NCBI RefSeq assembly: GCF_052324685.1
Contig: NC_135218.1
Span: 10,531,516 to 10,595,515 of the forward strand
DNA from: Brachyhypopomus gauderio
Taxonomy: Eukaryota > Chordata > Actinopteri > Gymnotiformes > Hypopomidae
Length of the DNA: 64,000 nt
Direction of reading: 5' to 3'
Positions 23,692 to 37,410 of this stretch are shown piece by piece. The position numbers were made by a program, and so were the translations under genes. The stretch's first letter is position 1, and every line of letters begins with the position of its first letter. The notes beneath the pieces are model-generated. The model worked only from the letters and a program-made list of their open reading frames with translations, had not been told where the DNA came from and searched no databases.

Positions 23692-23868
23692 CTGATTTGT
23701 TTGATTCTCAATGTAGTACATTAAAGTCTGTATTATATGTGCTGTGAACTTACATTATGTAATGTTTAATTTTAATGTAAAAAAATTATAATTTTATTAT
23801 TGTTGTCTGTGAAAGACTTGTAATTGCTGTAATGTGGAAGCAGCCACTAGAGTGAAATAATAAAGTGA

Positions 23869-23874
23869 AATAAA
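23869..23874 (+). terminator. Candidate polyadenylation signal, right Ig gene
   Basis: AATAAA about 180 bp after the stop codon; another AATAAA is at 23859-23864. The 23869 site is conserved in the left arm at 16140-16145. Confidence 0.55.
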
Positions 23875-23928
23875 AGATTTCCTGTGACTATTATTCATAC
23901 AATCAGTTTGATGCTTTTAGTAATGGAT

Positions 23929-24076
23929 AATGGGGCAGTTATGGTCTGGTGGTTAGGGAACTGGTCTTGTGACCGGAGGGTCGTGGGTTCAATTCCCAGG
24001 CCTGAGGCCATGACTGAGGTGCCCTTGAGCAAGGCACCTAAACCCCAACTGCTCCCCAAGCGCCAGGCTAGGGCTT
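23929..24076 (+). mobile_element. tRNA-headed SINE fragment
   Basis: The head resembles a tRNA gene: A-box-like tggtctggtgg at 23942-23952 and B-box ggttcaattcc at 23986-23996. It is followed by the fish SINE body gaggtgcccttgagcaagg and caactgctccccaa. The left arm lacks it between the matching flanks (near 16060-16080), so it inserted after the inverted duplication. It is not a functional tRNA gene: no acceptor stem closes. Confidence 0.8.
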
Positions 24077-27022
24077 ACAATTATAGCTTTAGTTGGTTCA
24101 TTTAATTTGGAGAAGTGAAACTTTTTGTAACATATTTATATTACAAGAATTGTGGGGAAGTAAAAATTCTGTTGACATGTTGTTAATGTGCATTGTGAAG
24201 GGCTGTGTGAACTATCACAGTGAGCCGGCCCCTTGGTTCAAGAGAGACACCTGCTTTCAATCGCTGACCCTACCAACTAACACACCATCTGCACCAGTTT
24301 TCACCTTCTTGCAAAATTGCAGAGAATGTCTTTCATTTGAAGCACCTACAAGGATGTCAGAAACAGGAAAACACATTTTTGCCCATGATTAAGAAAAACA
24401 AAATCTGTTATTACATGCTTTAATATATTCCATGATGCCTTGTTATATTAAAGTTTAATATAAGGTGACATAAAGGCCAAACATCCTCAGTCATCTATCA
24501 GCATGGGGAAAATCAGAGAATACATACATGATTAAATTTGTTGTAGGAGCTGGTTGCAAATCATTAAATCTCCAAAACTAAAACCACAGTTCCAAACTCT
24601 GATGGACGGCAAACTCTCACTCTCAGGAGCTTCCACTTCAATGTGCAAATACATGCCAAGAAACTACCCCAAACAATGAGGACTGAAATACACTGTTTGT
24701 AAGCCTGACTTGGCCAAATTATTCACAGAAAAAAATTATAATATATTTACCGAAGAGGTGGTTCCTAATGCTTCCTCAAAGATTTAGGTACATCAAGGAT
24801 TGTCCTCATGGATACAGTTTGTTAACAGTTAACTTATTCTTAGCTACATGAGATGGAAACAGAACGAACAGAATGACAATCTAGATGCCTAGGCAAATAA
24901 ACACCTGGGAAAAAATGTCACTGGGGAACATAACAGAACTAGAAACAAGAAAGCTAAGGAGTACATGCAACACTGTGTTAGCTAGTCGCTATGACCACAA
25001 TACACAAATGCAGACTTCTTAGTATACAGCATGGAATGCAGGGAAATACTAAGGCGCTGGAACGACTAGAATAAGGAAAGTGGCTGAGAGAGGGCGATCA
25101 CATGAGGTGAGGAGTTGGTGGATTAGCAGAGCTGACGAGCAGGTAACGAGAGCTAGGTGTTAGTACACAGTCAAGATGGAGTGTCAGGTTTTTACCTCAG
25201 AAGACGTGTGGTCGATAGGGGCAAAATGTACTGGACCAATATATATACTCTCCTTTCTGAGCCAAAATAATCTTTACTGCGTTTAATCTTTGCAAATCAT
25301 CCTGATAACATGTAAATAAGGAATCTCCATTTAAAAAATCGATGTGCAGTTGTATCAGGCTTATAAAAAAAACAGCTTGTCAGAGTTCGACTAACGGTCA
25401 GCATGCGTGATGCAGTGAAACCGCAGTATGGTACTGTCACATTTCAACGAACAATACGCTGCATACTTGCTCCTCTTCCCCCTTCCTTCTATTGTACGTC
25501 CTTCTCCTCGTTCTCAGTTGCAGACAGAGCTAATGGGCTTATAGATGACGCCAATCGTTGGCTCTGCACTCTGCGGTATGTGGACGACTGTCACACGTAT
25601 CCCCATGCTCTGCTCGTAGCTCCCCCACAGAATAAACTAAGAATACACAGACTGGGCATCACTAGGCATGTTCTCTCCCCAGGCCATTATCCTAGAAAAC
25701 AAGGTCCCACACCACATTCCTCTTCTCTGACACATGCCACGCATACACATTACTGTATAACAATTTGAATCATGGACTATTTTTGTACAATCAAATCACT
25801 TCTTTTCAGATTAAACTACACTTCTTAATGCAACTTGGGAATGATTTGAGATTAACCATTATGCAATACCTGAAGTAATACAAACACTCCATTATTTTCC
25901 CCACAGGCGGTGTGCTGCAGTAATGGCACATTGGTTATAGTTGTAACGGGGAGCAAGGCCAACGCAAAGGCTGAGAAGAGTGGGATTAATTAGGGATGAT
26001 GCTGACATCAGGGTCTTGAAGACAGGGAATGCTCACAGAGACAACGCAAATATTTCCAGAACACAAAATGAACAATGAGCACAACACACAAACAAAAACA
26101 GCATTAGGAAATACACTGGAGGCTAGAAAAGGCTAAGGACAAGAATACATGCACAGAGTACAGTGACCAGCCCACACTAGAAACAAGAGGTACACGTACA
26201 GAGGATAGCAGAATAATGAGAGTAATGAGATAACCAGTGAAACCAGTTAGACACAGAAGGCAGAGAACTAAACTAGGCTGGCTGGGATGCGTTACTTTAA
26301 GCCTGTCCATATAATTCCAAACCAAGTACTATTAGGTTGAGTCCTTGGTTCAGGTACATGTGAGGTTTCTGTCTTACTCTGGCTTTGACCCTGGACCATG
26401 GCCTCTACACATCTTCACTTCATCTATGATTCATATCAGCGGGGCTTCCAGAACTGATTACCCTGTCAGCCAGAACCATGCCCTCCAAAATATCCATTCA
26501 TCTGGCTGCTTTTATTTAAAGAGTGTGCTGGGTGTGTGTATAGTTGCTCATTGGTTTTGAATACACATAGACAAACCATGGATCATAGGAGGTGGAAGCT
26601 GGTTATTACTGGCTTGGGATTGACGACATCACGTATCTCAACCAGTGAGACCTTATGGGTGGACCTAAGACTGCTACAGCGCTCACGTGAACCGGAAGAG
26701 AAGAGCACCCCAGCACGAAGATGAATTTGAGAAAGGTAGACCTGCCGGTCCGTGCAACATTTATCAGTTACATTTTCAGACTTGAAACTTCAGACAAGTT
26801 TCAGATTTTCCGTTTGCCTACTGTAATATGAAGTGTAAAGTGTACCACATCTGCTTGTGATTGGTATAATTCATAACGTCATTTCCGATAAGCCTTACGA
26901 CAGACGCTGCACACTTAAGGCTCCCAATTTTATGATCGAGTGAATAATCGCAATTAAAGATTTTGCATATTGCCCAGCACTAATAATATACATAGACACA
27001 CGCATGCAACCAGAGAAAGACA

Positions 27023-27052
27023 GACATAGAGAGAGAGAGAGAGAGAGAGAGA
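27023..27052. repeat. (GA)n microsatellite
   Basis: Short GA repeat followed by unrelated sequence. Confidence 0.95.
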
Positions 27053-27130
27053 CTCAGAGGAGGCCTAAAGATAGAGATTTGCATGTATACATCCATATAT
27101 GTGTGTGTGTGACCAGCACTTGTCTTACTC

Positions 27131-27132
<2 letters not shown>

Positions 27133-27226
<94 letters not shown>

Positions 27227-27241
27227 TGTGTGTGTGTGTGT
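27133..27241. repeat. (TG)n microsatellite
   Basis: About 108 bp of TG repeat with one interruption (tatg near 27219). Confidence 0.97.
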
Positions 27242-29485
27242 AAACTAGTGTTATCTGAGTCATCCAGCTGTGTCCCACTTCCTGCAGTGGGGTGAGGGTG
27301 GCTGGAGCGATTTAGTTTGCGGTGTTTAAAATTAGCAGCGGCATCCATCATCTCTGGCTGGAGAGGCGGGGCTGTGGCAGCACACGGCACTGGCCATTCG
27401 TCAGCCGTGCCCATCTGTGCCAGGGAGACGCATCATCAGTCAGCACCGCCACGCCGCCAACCCACTACAAAAGATCCAGCCCGTGGGATCAGCGTCACCA
27501 CGGGGACAAGCCCCAACATTCACGCAGCTCTCCTTCACCGAGGGGCAGCAGAATCAGAACACTGTGGCACACAGACACGCTCAGCACCACCTCTTACACA
27601 TGATGGAGCAACACATGTGCCATGACTTCCTGATTGTTGTGTTTGCGGCTGCGCCTAAGTGTTAAATAGACACTCGTATTCCTCGGCATTTGTACTGGTC
27701 CGAAATCAAGTAGCGCACCTTCTAGGAAGTCATCCGAGCGCACAAAGTGCTGAACACGAACACTTGCCTGTTGTCTTTATCTCCAAACACAAGCAAACGG
27801 CACAGTGTTTAACACGTGCACACCTACACTTTACTGCAGTCGGGTGAGCAAGGCCTCCTTTATCACACCAACAGAAGAAGTAATGGCTCCCAGTCCTACT
27901 CATGTTCTCCTAGCAGCAGACCTCAGCATCATTAGCATACTTAAAGGTGATGAAGAGTCCTAAAGGGACCTGTATGATGAAGAGCCCAGAGAATTCTGCC
28001 ATTAGTAATTCAACCAGCTGTCCCCAGAGGAACGGCCAGCACAGGTAAACAAAGCAGTTTATATACATTACAGTGCAGCCACTGCAAATGATGGACATGG
28101 TTAATTACACTGGGGACACAAAGATCTCCTTGTGCCTATTAAGTTCTAAAGTTCTGTCTGGAGATTTGAACTATCATCACTGTGCAAGTGATGGTTTTCA
28201 TACAAGTCCAGTTTTCATTCTTAGAGTTTACTGTTTGTTTTGTTTCTGCTGTCTGTGATGCAGTGTTCAGATTGTGGTTATATCTTTCTGACACACACGG
28301 TGCTTTGGAATCACTAAAAGGTTAGACAAGTTCACATTTAAACTGATTACGCTGATACTTTTTATAGGATTATGCAAAATATATGCTAAAATATTCACAC
28401 ACATGCTGCAAAATGGTATACTTAAATTAAATAGCCTAATATGATTTTTACATAAACAATTTAATTAAACAGGATATTATTCATTTCTATTATTCATTGA
28501 CCTGATCTGCCAGGTAAGAGTAACACTGTTATTAATGGCTTTTATCATTGCGGGTAACAACTGCAATGTCAAAGGTTCAAATCAAACCTGCATGAAACGG
28601 TGTTTAATAAGTTGGACAGTTTGGTCTTCATGTGAGTTTTCCTAAAAACACTCCCCACTTAAGATTTTCCTTTGTTTGGTGAGAAATGTAGCTAGAAACA
28701 ATACATCAATACATCAATACAAGGTACATACATTAATAAATACAGCATAGCATGTAAATTAGGTGAAATAAAATAAAAGACAAAAAAAAAACTAATGTAA
28801 AGCAGGTCTAAAATAAAGCAGCAGATGATTCAAAATTAAATAACCCTCTTCAAAGTTCCCAAATCATCAAGATCCCCCAGGTCACATGTCCACACTAGAA
28901 AACACACAAACATTTCATTTCTGGTCTTTATAACTCAATAGAACAAGGAGTCAGTTTGAGGTTGATGGCTCAGAGCACACTATGGGAAACTAGATACACA
29001 AGTGTAACCAACACCAAAGACATGTGTACACTTTAAAGACAACATAGGCTCCAGCTGGCTATGTGCGGAATGTTCTAGTGCATCCTGATTCCCTGCTGTA
29101 GTGAAAGCAGCGGCTCTACTCAGATGGTGTGTGTGTGTGTCTGTGTGTCAGCTCAATCAGGCCTTTAGGTCCCAGTGGAGAGGTGCAGACCCACTAGGTA
29201 CTGATCATTGCTAGCTGACTTAGAGTAGCGAGAACACTTACTGCTGAGGATAATAACAGGCTTTAAGTTAATCCTTAAGGCTAAACCTTGTCTTCAACTA
29301 TACGGAACTTAACTTTAGGATTCAGAATAAATTATTGCATATTAACTGTGTCTACATGTGGGCATGAAACTGAAACTTGTTCACCTCTAGGTGGGAATAT
29401 CATACCAATCATGCTTAAAATCCTCTCTAATTTAATCCTCTCTCAGATTTATAGGTTTATACTTCACTCAATGTTTTATTATGAC

Positions 29486-29654
29486 CAGAGGCGGTCTTTG
29501 CATAGAGGCGTGGCTAGGCAACTGCCTTGGGCCCCTCCCACTGCAACCCACTGTATGGGCCCCCTGACTAGCTGACTTATTTCTCGCATATTAATGTTGA
29601 TGGGCCCCCTAGCTAAATTCACCTTGAGCCCCCAAATTTCTAAGTCCGCCACTG
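29486..29654. mobile_element. hAT-type MITE with 8-bp target duplication
   Basis: A 169-bp element beginning CAGAGGCGG and ending CCGCCACTG, flanked by a perfect 8-bp repeat attatgac at 29478-29485 and 29655-29662. The interior has two gggcccc-type blocks. Its end resembles the element at 7558-10400. Confidence 0.9.
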
Positions 29655-30338
29655 ATTATGACCACAGGGTCATGTGTGTTTTTTCATTTAAATTCCAGTA
29701 GCATAACATTTGTAGATTCTTAAAGAAACTAAGATCTATTATTGATTGTATAAGAACAAAACGGTGACATTATATCTACCAACTGCTGTACATGTAAAGA
29801 ATTGCTGGTACATTCACCAGCTGTTTGAGGTACCCTGGCCACAGTCTTAAACCAACAGTTTTCAGTAACGGACTTGGGAGGCTAAAACTGCTGCAGACGC
29901 CACCATTAACACAACTGCTGACTGCCTCAGGCTCCACAAATGAGGAAAGTCATCACGATGGTCATGTGACCATCCCGATGACCTGTCAATGGGGGGGCGG
30001 AGCAGACGTGCCAGTCTGGCATCCTAATTAAAGTGTGTCTGGTGTTCTCAGTGATTTCTGCAATGCAAATCTATGTTTATGTGAAAGCTAAGCATGTACT
30101 TTGGTTATGTGAGATGTTGCTCTCCTGCGTGCTATCTTCTCCTCCTACAGACAGGAGAGACACCTCCGCTCCATCAGACCAGGTGTGTAAGGGGTCTGCG
30201 GGCAGTGCAGTGCCAGTCGATGAGGGAAATGTTCAGGGTTAAAGGAAGGGTCAACCTTCTCAATCACACCCTATAGGATCTCCTACTGTCCCTGTGAGCA
30301 TCCAAATCAATATCTCATTACTGTGTCTTCCTCATATA

Positions 30339-30340
30339 CA

Positions 30341-30419
<79 letters not shown>

Positions 30420-30438
30420 CAAAACACACACTCTCAGA

Positions 30439-30488
<50 letters not shown>
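30339..30488. repeat. Compound (CT)n(CA)n microsatellite
   Basis: CT repeat at about 30339-30368, CA repeat to 30416, a short break, then CA repeat to 30488. Confidence 0.96.
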
Positions 30489-30490
<2 letters not shown>

Positions 30491-31168
30491 ATCTTGGTAC
30501 TCATTGCCTCCCTGTTTTTCCCTCTTCATCTTCCATCCAGACAAACAAAACTATGGAAATGAAAACAGGGCTTATCTTCACCCCATAATTTGACTGGTGA
30601 AAAACCAGACAAACAATGCAATTTAAGCTTCCTACAAGACAGAACAAATGTTGGATTTCTTTCCAAAATGAACAATGTGTCTGTCGAAAACATAATTTGG
30701 ACAGCACACAAGGAGGTTAAGATAAGGCAAATTGGATTTTACTGAAAGTTAACAAAAATGCTTTCTTAAGGTTCGAGGTAGGGTTAACAAATCAAATAAT
30801 AAAACAACTGTCTTGAGAAGGTGTAATCAGTGATGAGAAGGTGCGCATACATTTTTAGAGAAGTTGATATTTAATCATGCATTCACAGAGATGCAATGAA
30901 TGTTGAAAGCTTCCATAATATGACACTGTGTCAGACAATTAATTTGATCTGTACACAATGCATGTCAGCATGTCTTTGTTCAGATGTGACGTGAACTGTG
31001 GAGAGGAGAGCTGTTTAGCAGCTACAACACTCTCTGTCCTCGCCACACACGGCTAATTCAATTCCAGAGAGGTGACTCACGGAAATAATCTGAATTTCAA
31101 TGTTATGTCCTGTATGTCATACATTGGTATACAAGTATGTAAAATAGAAAGTGAAGTGTCTATATATG

Positions 31169-31189
31169 TGAGAGAGAGAGAGAGAGATA

Positions 31190-31221
<32 letters not shown>
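31169..31221. repeat. (GA)n microsatellite
   Basis: GA repeat with two small interruptions. Confidence 0.95.
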
Positions 31222-31705
31222 AATGAGAATGACAGGAGCTTCTTAACTGCTCTTTTCTTGTTATCTAACCTCTACCATTTCATTACAAGTAGGTCAGCCT
31301 AAGTCAATCACTTCCATCTTAAATTAAAATTGTGACAATGAGGTTTAGAAAATGTTATAACACAAAGGGAGAGACTATGTAATAGTCATTTCCATTTCAT
31401 CTGGTAAATGAAAGAATGTGTGCGGTTGTGCTTATAGACAGGAGTCTGCTGGCAGGGGGGGCCTTGATCAGGCCTGCGGGGTGGCAGTGTCCTTCCCCAG
31501 GCATACGCACCGATCTGGGGGAGCAGCTTAGCTGAGCTCGTACATCCCAGGCCTCAGGTCAATTGTGTTTTTCCTTAGTTATTAACATACGTCAACGTGT
31601 TGGCTTGAAGAATTGTTCAGGAAATATGTTTTTTGTCACATTTGAAATGAATTTTTCAAAAATGTCTCACAAGCTCATACACATTTGCACAGATATGGTG
31701 TCATT

Positions 31706-32019
31706 GGCTGTGTTCGAAATAGACTACTACATACTGGATACTGCATACTGGTCCTCGTAGTATGCTGTACAGTTTCCAGTATGCGACAAAAGCAAAGCAC
31801 ACTACGGGGTCACGTGAACGTAGCGTTGCATGATGGGATGCAGTACACCACGAAGATAGCTCTGTTCGCGTACTGGAATATTTTGCGGAAGTAGTAGGTC
31901 ATCCGGGTATGTTTCGCGTACTGGAAATTTTCATTTTGGTCACATACTGCATACGGCATACTGATTTGGGGCTCGATCAGTATGCCAGTAGTATGTAGTA
32001 GACTATTTTGAACACAGCC
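31706..32019. mobile_element. MITE with ggctgtgttcgaaata ends, copy 1
   Basis: Inverted ends GGCTGTGTTCGAAATAG and CTATTTTGAACACAGCC. The interior has many repeats of catactg and its inverse, so it can fold extensively. There is no coding sequence. Target duplication is not clear in this copy. Confidence 0.8.
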
Positions 32020-32642
32020 AGTGAGTGCCACAGTGCCTAAATGAAAGCATTTTTGGTTAATTACACAACAGTGTGGGCGCACCAGGTCGGGAATTGCGAA
32101 AGCAAATGATGAGTAAGGTCCATGTGTCATCAGGAAAGTTAATGCTCTTAGGAAACCGGTTCTACCCAGGCTAGGGTGGGGGGGGGGGGGGGTGATTCTG
32201 TGAGCTGTAGGCAAGATGTATTGTGAAACCCTCATCACAGCTAATGTTGCGATCACAGTACTGCAATCTCAGTGTTACAGGAAAACAAGCTCCACAACAC
32301 AGCAAATGGAGTAAAGAGAAAACATGATCCCTCCGTTACACAAACACAAACAGATGACTTCATTTTTGCCTACTTGAATCTCGGTGGAGTACTCTGTGCA
32401 TGTCTCTGTGTATGTGTGACATGGTTGCGTAAACGCTATTTTCATGAAAACACATTCAGGGCAAATTTATGACATTTGTCATATTTCAAAGCTAACATAC
32501 TCTGTACCTCTGCCCAATGGAGGGAAAAAAATTAAAGAAAATTTAAAAAAGAAGAAATACCATAGTCTATTATGTATCTCTATAATAACAGGGAGTATAA
32601 AAACTAGGATCCAAAATGAATTGATTTGTGAGGCGGTTAAAG

Positions 32643-32745
32643 GGGCCCCATCATAGCAGGGCCCCAGGTAGTCAGGGCAACCATTACATCCTAGCAGGGC
32701 CCCAGGTAGTCGGGGCCCCAGGTAGTCGGGGCAACCATTACCTGA
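32643..32745. repeat. Short GC-rich tandem repeat
   Basis: Units of gggccccaggtagtcgggg and gcaaccattac recur several times in about 100 bp. Confidence 0.85.
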
Positions 32746-32819
32746 CACGGCCTTGCTCTCATTATTCTTCCATGAATGTAGATCAATAGCAGCTGAATGT
32801 GATGCAGTCAGAGTAGGGG

Positions 32820-32985
<166 letters not shown>

Positions 32986-33099
32986 TTCATCCACCTCCCT
33001 TACTAGTGGAGAAACTGCACAACTGCTTCTTTGGATGCGGAATAAGGTGTTATTTCGTCTAGTCTCTAATCTCATGATGGGTATAGTACTAAAGAGGTG

Positions 33100-33445
33100 G
33101 GCTGTGTTCGAAATAGATTACTACATACTGGATACTGCGTACTGGACTCAGTATATACTGGATACTGCATACTGGTCCTCGTAGTAGTATGCAGTACAGT
33201 TTCCAGTATGTGACAAAAGCAAAGCATACTACGGGTCACGTGATCGTAGCGTTGCATGATGGGATGCAGTACACCATGAAGATAGCTCTGTTTGCGTACT
33301 GGAATATTTTGCGGAAGTAGTAGGTCATCCGGGTATGTTTCGCGTACTGGAAAATTTCATTTTGGTCACATACTGCATACGGCATACTGATTTGGGGCTC
33401 GATCAGTACGCGAGTAGTATGTAGTAGGCTATTTCGAACACAGCC
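33100..33445. mobile_element. MITE with ggctgtgttcgaaata ends, copy 2
   Basis: A close copy of 31706-32019 in the same orientation, longer by about 32 bp through an internal duplication of the gatactgc-tactgg block near 33130-33160. Ends GGCTGTGTTCGAAATAG and CTATTTCGAACACAGCC, flanked by gtg on both sides (33097-33099 and 33446-33448). Confidence 0.85.
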
Positions 33446-35219
33446 GTGGACACAAGGCTGATCTTATGAGTACAGCCCTGCGCTGCTAGGGGTGTGGTCT
33501 ACAGATGATAAGGATCATGAAGATCTCCACCAGAAGCAGGTGTGTTAGAGTACAGCTGGGTATAATCTGGGTAGGAAGCTCTGCAGTTACCCAGTCCAGA
33601 GGGTCTCAGTCCTGCCGTCAGGGACGCCCAGCTAGATCTGATCTGTGTTCTGTTCAAGTTCCCAATACATGATAGTGAGGTATTCAACAGTGCTGCTTAT
33701 CTTAGTTTTGTGTAGGGGTCACAGCACTGGCTGGATGAGCATGAAATCCCCTTCCTGGCCCATTACTGCCTCTCCTAGTGCACATTAGAATAGCTGTAGG
33801 CCTACACCAAACAACAAATATCACAGAGTATTTAATCCAAACATTTCACAACACTGCTTTTAGGTAGACTCCTGTAATAACTTCCAAATAATAAATGTAT
33901 ACATGTATATAATGTATAAAAATGAATAAATGAAATATTTACTGTCGATATTCTCAAGAGAGTCAACTCAAATTATGAATACGCAAACCGCTGTTGGAGG
34001 GCAATCTGCTGGTTAACAAAAGCTCTTTAGTGCCCTCTAGTGGCACGTTTTTCAGCCTACTGTTTAGAAGGGAGGTTCCATTAACTAGAAGATTTAGCCA
34101 AGGATATTAAGATTTGTACTTAAATTGATTTTTTATTAAACAAAATTGAATTTAAAAAATTAAATAATAAAATGTTTTGTCTTTTGATCCAAAGTATGTT
34201 CCTTTTGGTCATGATTTGATTATATCAAATTTGATGACTCAATTTGAAAGGTTTAAAAATAGTTAAATAGCACCTCGTGCCATCTGTTTGAGGTGCAGTT
34301 TTATATTTTGTATATCAAGATTGATGAATGTAGCTATATAGTTGATGGGATAAAAGGATAAAAAAGGTTGAAAAGGTTAGAACTGAAGTGCAGGTTTGTG
34401 CCTTGGGCCAGCAGTTTAATGTTTATACCAAGGTTGTACCTTGACATTTCAAGTATGACAACCAAAGGAAAGCTCAAAAGGCTAGATGTAGTGCCAGCTA
34501 TAACGTTTGGGACAATGACACAATTTTCCTTGATATGTCCCTCTGTGCCAATATGATGTTTTGAAGCTTAGGTCGGACATTGAATCTTTACACCAGTTTT
34601 GAAGATTGTTATAGTCTTGAAAGAACTGTATTAAGGAAATATACACTTCTTGCAAGTAAAACAAACAGTAATTTCTTTAAGCCTATATAGAATAATAAGT
34701 TCAAATGCATACAAAATCCTAAAAGCTTAAAAAAGACCACATTTATTTAGTATTTACAGAATAGTAAAAAAAATCAAATCAGCAATATAAAAACATTAAT
34801 ATTCAAGAGTTACATAAATTATCTATATATTTTATATTAATAAATATAGCTTACCACTGCACTATGAAATATTCACACAGAAAATACCTCCAGCTCTCAG
34901 AAGAATATACACAGTTGTAAGTTCAGAATATGAATGAACATCTGAGAAGTCATGAAGAAATGAAGAGTTCTTAAAATATAAAATAGATCAAAGGATAAAA
35001 AGTGCTAGAAAGGGTGAGGATTAAGCAGTCGTGAGTTAAGCAGGAGTGTGTTAAGCAGACACTGTCACAAAAGCTTAACACTGTTAGTGCTATATAATGT
35101 AAAGAGAATGTAAATGAAAGTGAATGTGATAAACAGTAAACCTTCAAAAAATCTACACCAGTGGAACTTTGTTACAACACTTATTTGTTAACACATTTAA
35201 ATACAAGCTTAAACACAGC
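33446..35219. other. No recognised gene; 3' flank of the transglutaminase gene
   Basis: AT-rich, with no supported exon. The lower end of the transglutaminase 3' UTR should lie within the upper part of this stretch (a candidate polyadenylation signal is at 34742-34747). Confidence 0.45.
34742..34747 (-). terminator. Candidate polyadenylation signal, transglutaminase gene
   Basis: AATAAA on the minus strand about 470 bp after the stop codon at 35220-35222. Not supported by anything else. Confidence 0.3.
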
Positions 35220-37375
35220 TTAAAAATGACTCTGAGTTGCTGGCAGAACTGTAATGGTTTTGAATCCACGAATAACAGCTCCATTGTTATTCGTTCTGAG
35301 ACTGGCATGTAACATCTTGATTCCTGCCATTTTTGGAGTGAATTTGACTGTTGTCTCCATGGTCTCGCCTGGCTTCAGTAGAGCAACTCTGCAGCATGGA
35401 AGGAGAGAAAGAGTTCAGCCAGAACACTGCCCAGTTACTACAGGTTACTACAGCCTGAACACTGCCCAGTTGCTACAGGTTACTACAGCCTGAACACTGC
35501 CCAGTTACTACAGGTTACTACAACGTGAACACTGCCCAGTTACTACAGGTTACTACAACGTGAACACTGCCCAGTTACTACAGGTTACTACAACCTGAAA
35601 TCTGCACAGCTAATACAGGTTACTCCAACCTGAACATTGCCCAGTTAATAGAGGTTACTACAGCCTGAACACTGCCCAGTTACTACAGGTTACTACAGCC
35701 TGAACATTGCCCAGTTACTACAGGTTACTACAGCTGGAACACTGCCCATCTACTACAGGATACTACAGCCTGAACACTGCCCAGTTACTACAGGTTACTA
35801 CAGCCTGAACACTGCACAGTTACTACAGGTTACTACAGCCTGAACACTGCCCAGTTACTACAGGTTACTACAGCTGGAACACTGCCCAGTTACTACAGGT
35901 TACTACAGCTGGAACACTGCCCAGTTACTACAGGTTACTACAGCTGGAACACTGCCCAGTTACTACAGGTTACTACAGCGTGAACACTGCCCAGTTACTA
36001 TAGGTTACTACAGCTGGAACACTGCCTAGTTACTACAGGTTACTACAGCTGGAACACTGCCCAGTTACTATAGGTTACTACAGCTGGAACACTGCCCAGT
36101 TACTACAGGTTACTACAGCTGGAACACTGCCCAGTTACTACAGGTTACTACAGCGTGAACACTGCCCAGTTACTACAGGTTACTACAGCTGGAACACTGC
36201 CCATCTACTACAGGATACTACAGCCTGAACACTGCCCAGTTACTACAGGTTACTACAGCCTGAACACTGCACAGTTACTACAGGTTACTACAGCCTGAAC
36301 ACTGCCCAGTTACTACAGGTTACTACAGCTGGAACACTGCCCAGTTACTACAGGTTACTACAGCTGGAACACTGCCCAGTTACTACAGGTTACTACAGCG
36401 TGAACACTGCCCAGTTACTATAGGTTACTACAGCTGGAACACTGCCCAGTTACTACAGGTTACTACAGCTGGAACACTGCCCAGTTACTATAGGTTACTA
36501 CAGCTGGAACACTGCCCAGTTACTACAGGTTACTACAGCTGGAACACTGCCCAGTTACTACAGGTTACTACAGCGTGAACACTGCCCAGTTACTACAGGT
36601 TACTACAGCTGGAACACTGTCCAGTTACTACAGGTTACTACAGCCTGAACACTGCCCAGTTACTACAGGTTACTCCAGCCTGAACTGGTCAAAGCGCATG
36701 CCAGAGGCAGGTGTGCCACTCCCCTGCCACCTTCACTCAACTCTCCCATATGACCAAACATCACACAGGAACTACACCCTGAATCAGCTGCTACACCCAG
36801 GTGTAGCATGTATGGTGATCTGAGATATACCGATGGATGGAGGCATGCCTGCATTACGGGTGGAACAGGACAGGCAGTTTTCTTTTGCTCTCTGCAACAA
36901 ACAGCCCAGAAATAAACCCACGCACTGCTGAGCCAGATAAGAGTGTTTCTGCTTCTGCTCCTGTCAGTTATCTGAAGCCAATATTACCTAGGCCCACATT
37001 CCCAGAAGCGCAGTGGTTAAAAAAATAAAAATAAAAAACCCATTTTCTCAAGAATTGAGATGACCTCATTATAAGAGAGGTTGGAGGTCGAACTGCAGTG
37101 ATGATGAGCTGCAAAACTTCCCTCGTACCTGAGGAACACTTTGTCCTCCAGCAGACCTGCACCTGTTACCGCCAGCACTCCGCTCAGTGCCCATGAGAAT
37201 GGGTTGGTGAACGTCACCACTGCAATCTGGCCGTCGCAGGCAACAATGGAGTCCTCATTCTCAACCTGCAAAATAAACTAAAATTCTTGGTACAAGACCA
37301 AGCATGCTACAAAAATTTCCATACACCATACTCTGGTGTGATAAAGTTGCAAAGAGTTACATTAACACACACACA

Positions 37376-37410
<35 letters not shown>

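Larger units (their letters stand above)
20553..24251 (-). repeat. Right arm of large imperfect palindrome
   Basis: Inverted counterpart of 15897-20036. It carries the single-Ig receptor gene, a solo LTR (20818-21159) and a SINE (about 23929-24076). The left arm has no counterpart of these insertions. Confidence 0.9.
24252..29485. other. No recognised gene; LTR-like patches and microsatellites
   Basis: I found no supported exon on either strand. About 24840-25230 and 25940-26330 have the purine-rich, gaacagaacga-like texture of retroelement LTRs, without defined ends. 27290-27600 is GC-rich with no stop in some frames but no coding signature. Microsatellites are listed separately. The rest is unassigned AT-rich sequence. 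Confidence 0.4.
29663..31705. other. No recognised gene
   Basis: Unassigned sequence with a compound CT/CA microsatellite and a GA repeat (listed). About 31445-31560 is GC-rich, but I see no open frame with splice sites. Confidence 0.4.

Noticed and set aside
23929-24076. Functional tRNA gene
   Set aside because: A- and B-box-like sequences are present, but the body continues as a fish SINE and no tRNA cloverleaf closes.
25403-25768. 121-codon open frame as a gene
   Set aside because: No protein-like conservation pattern, splice context or recognisable motif; it is surrounded by LTR-like sequence.
35416-36690. CRISPR-like array of 35-bp repeats
   Set aside because: Units are directly adjacent without unique spacers and lie in an intron of a vertebrate gene; it is a minisatellite.
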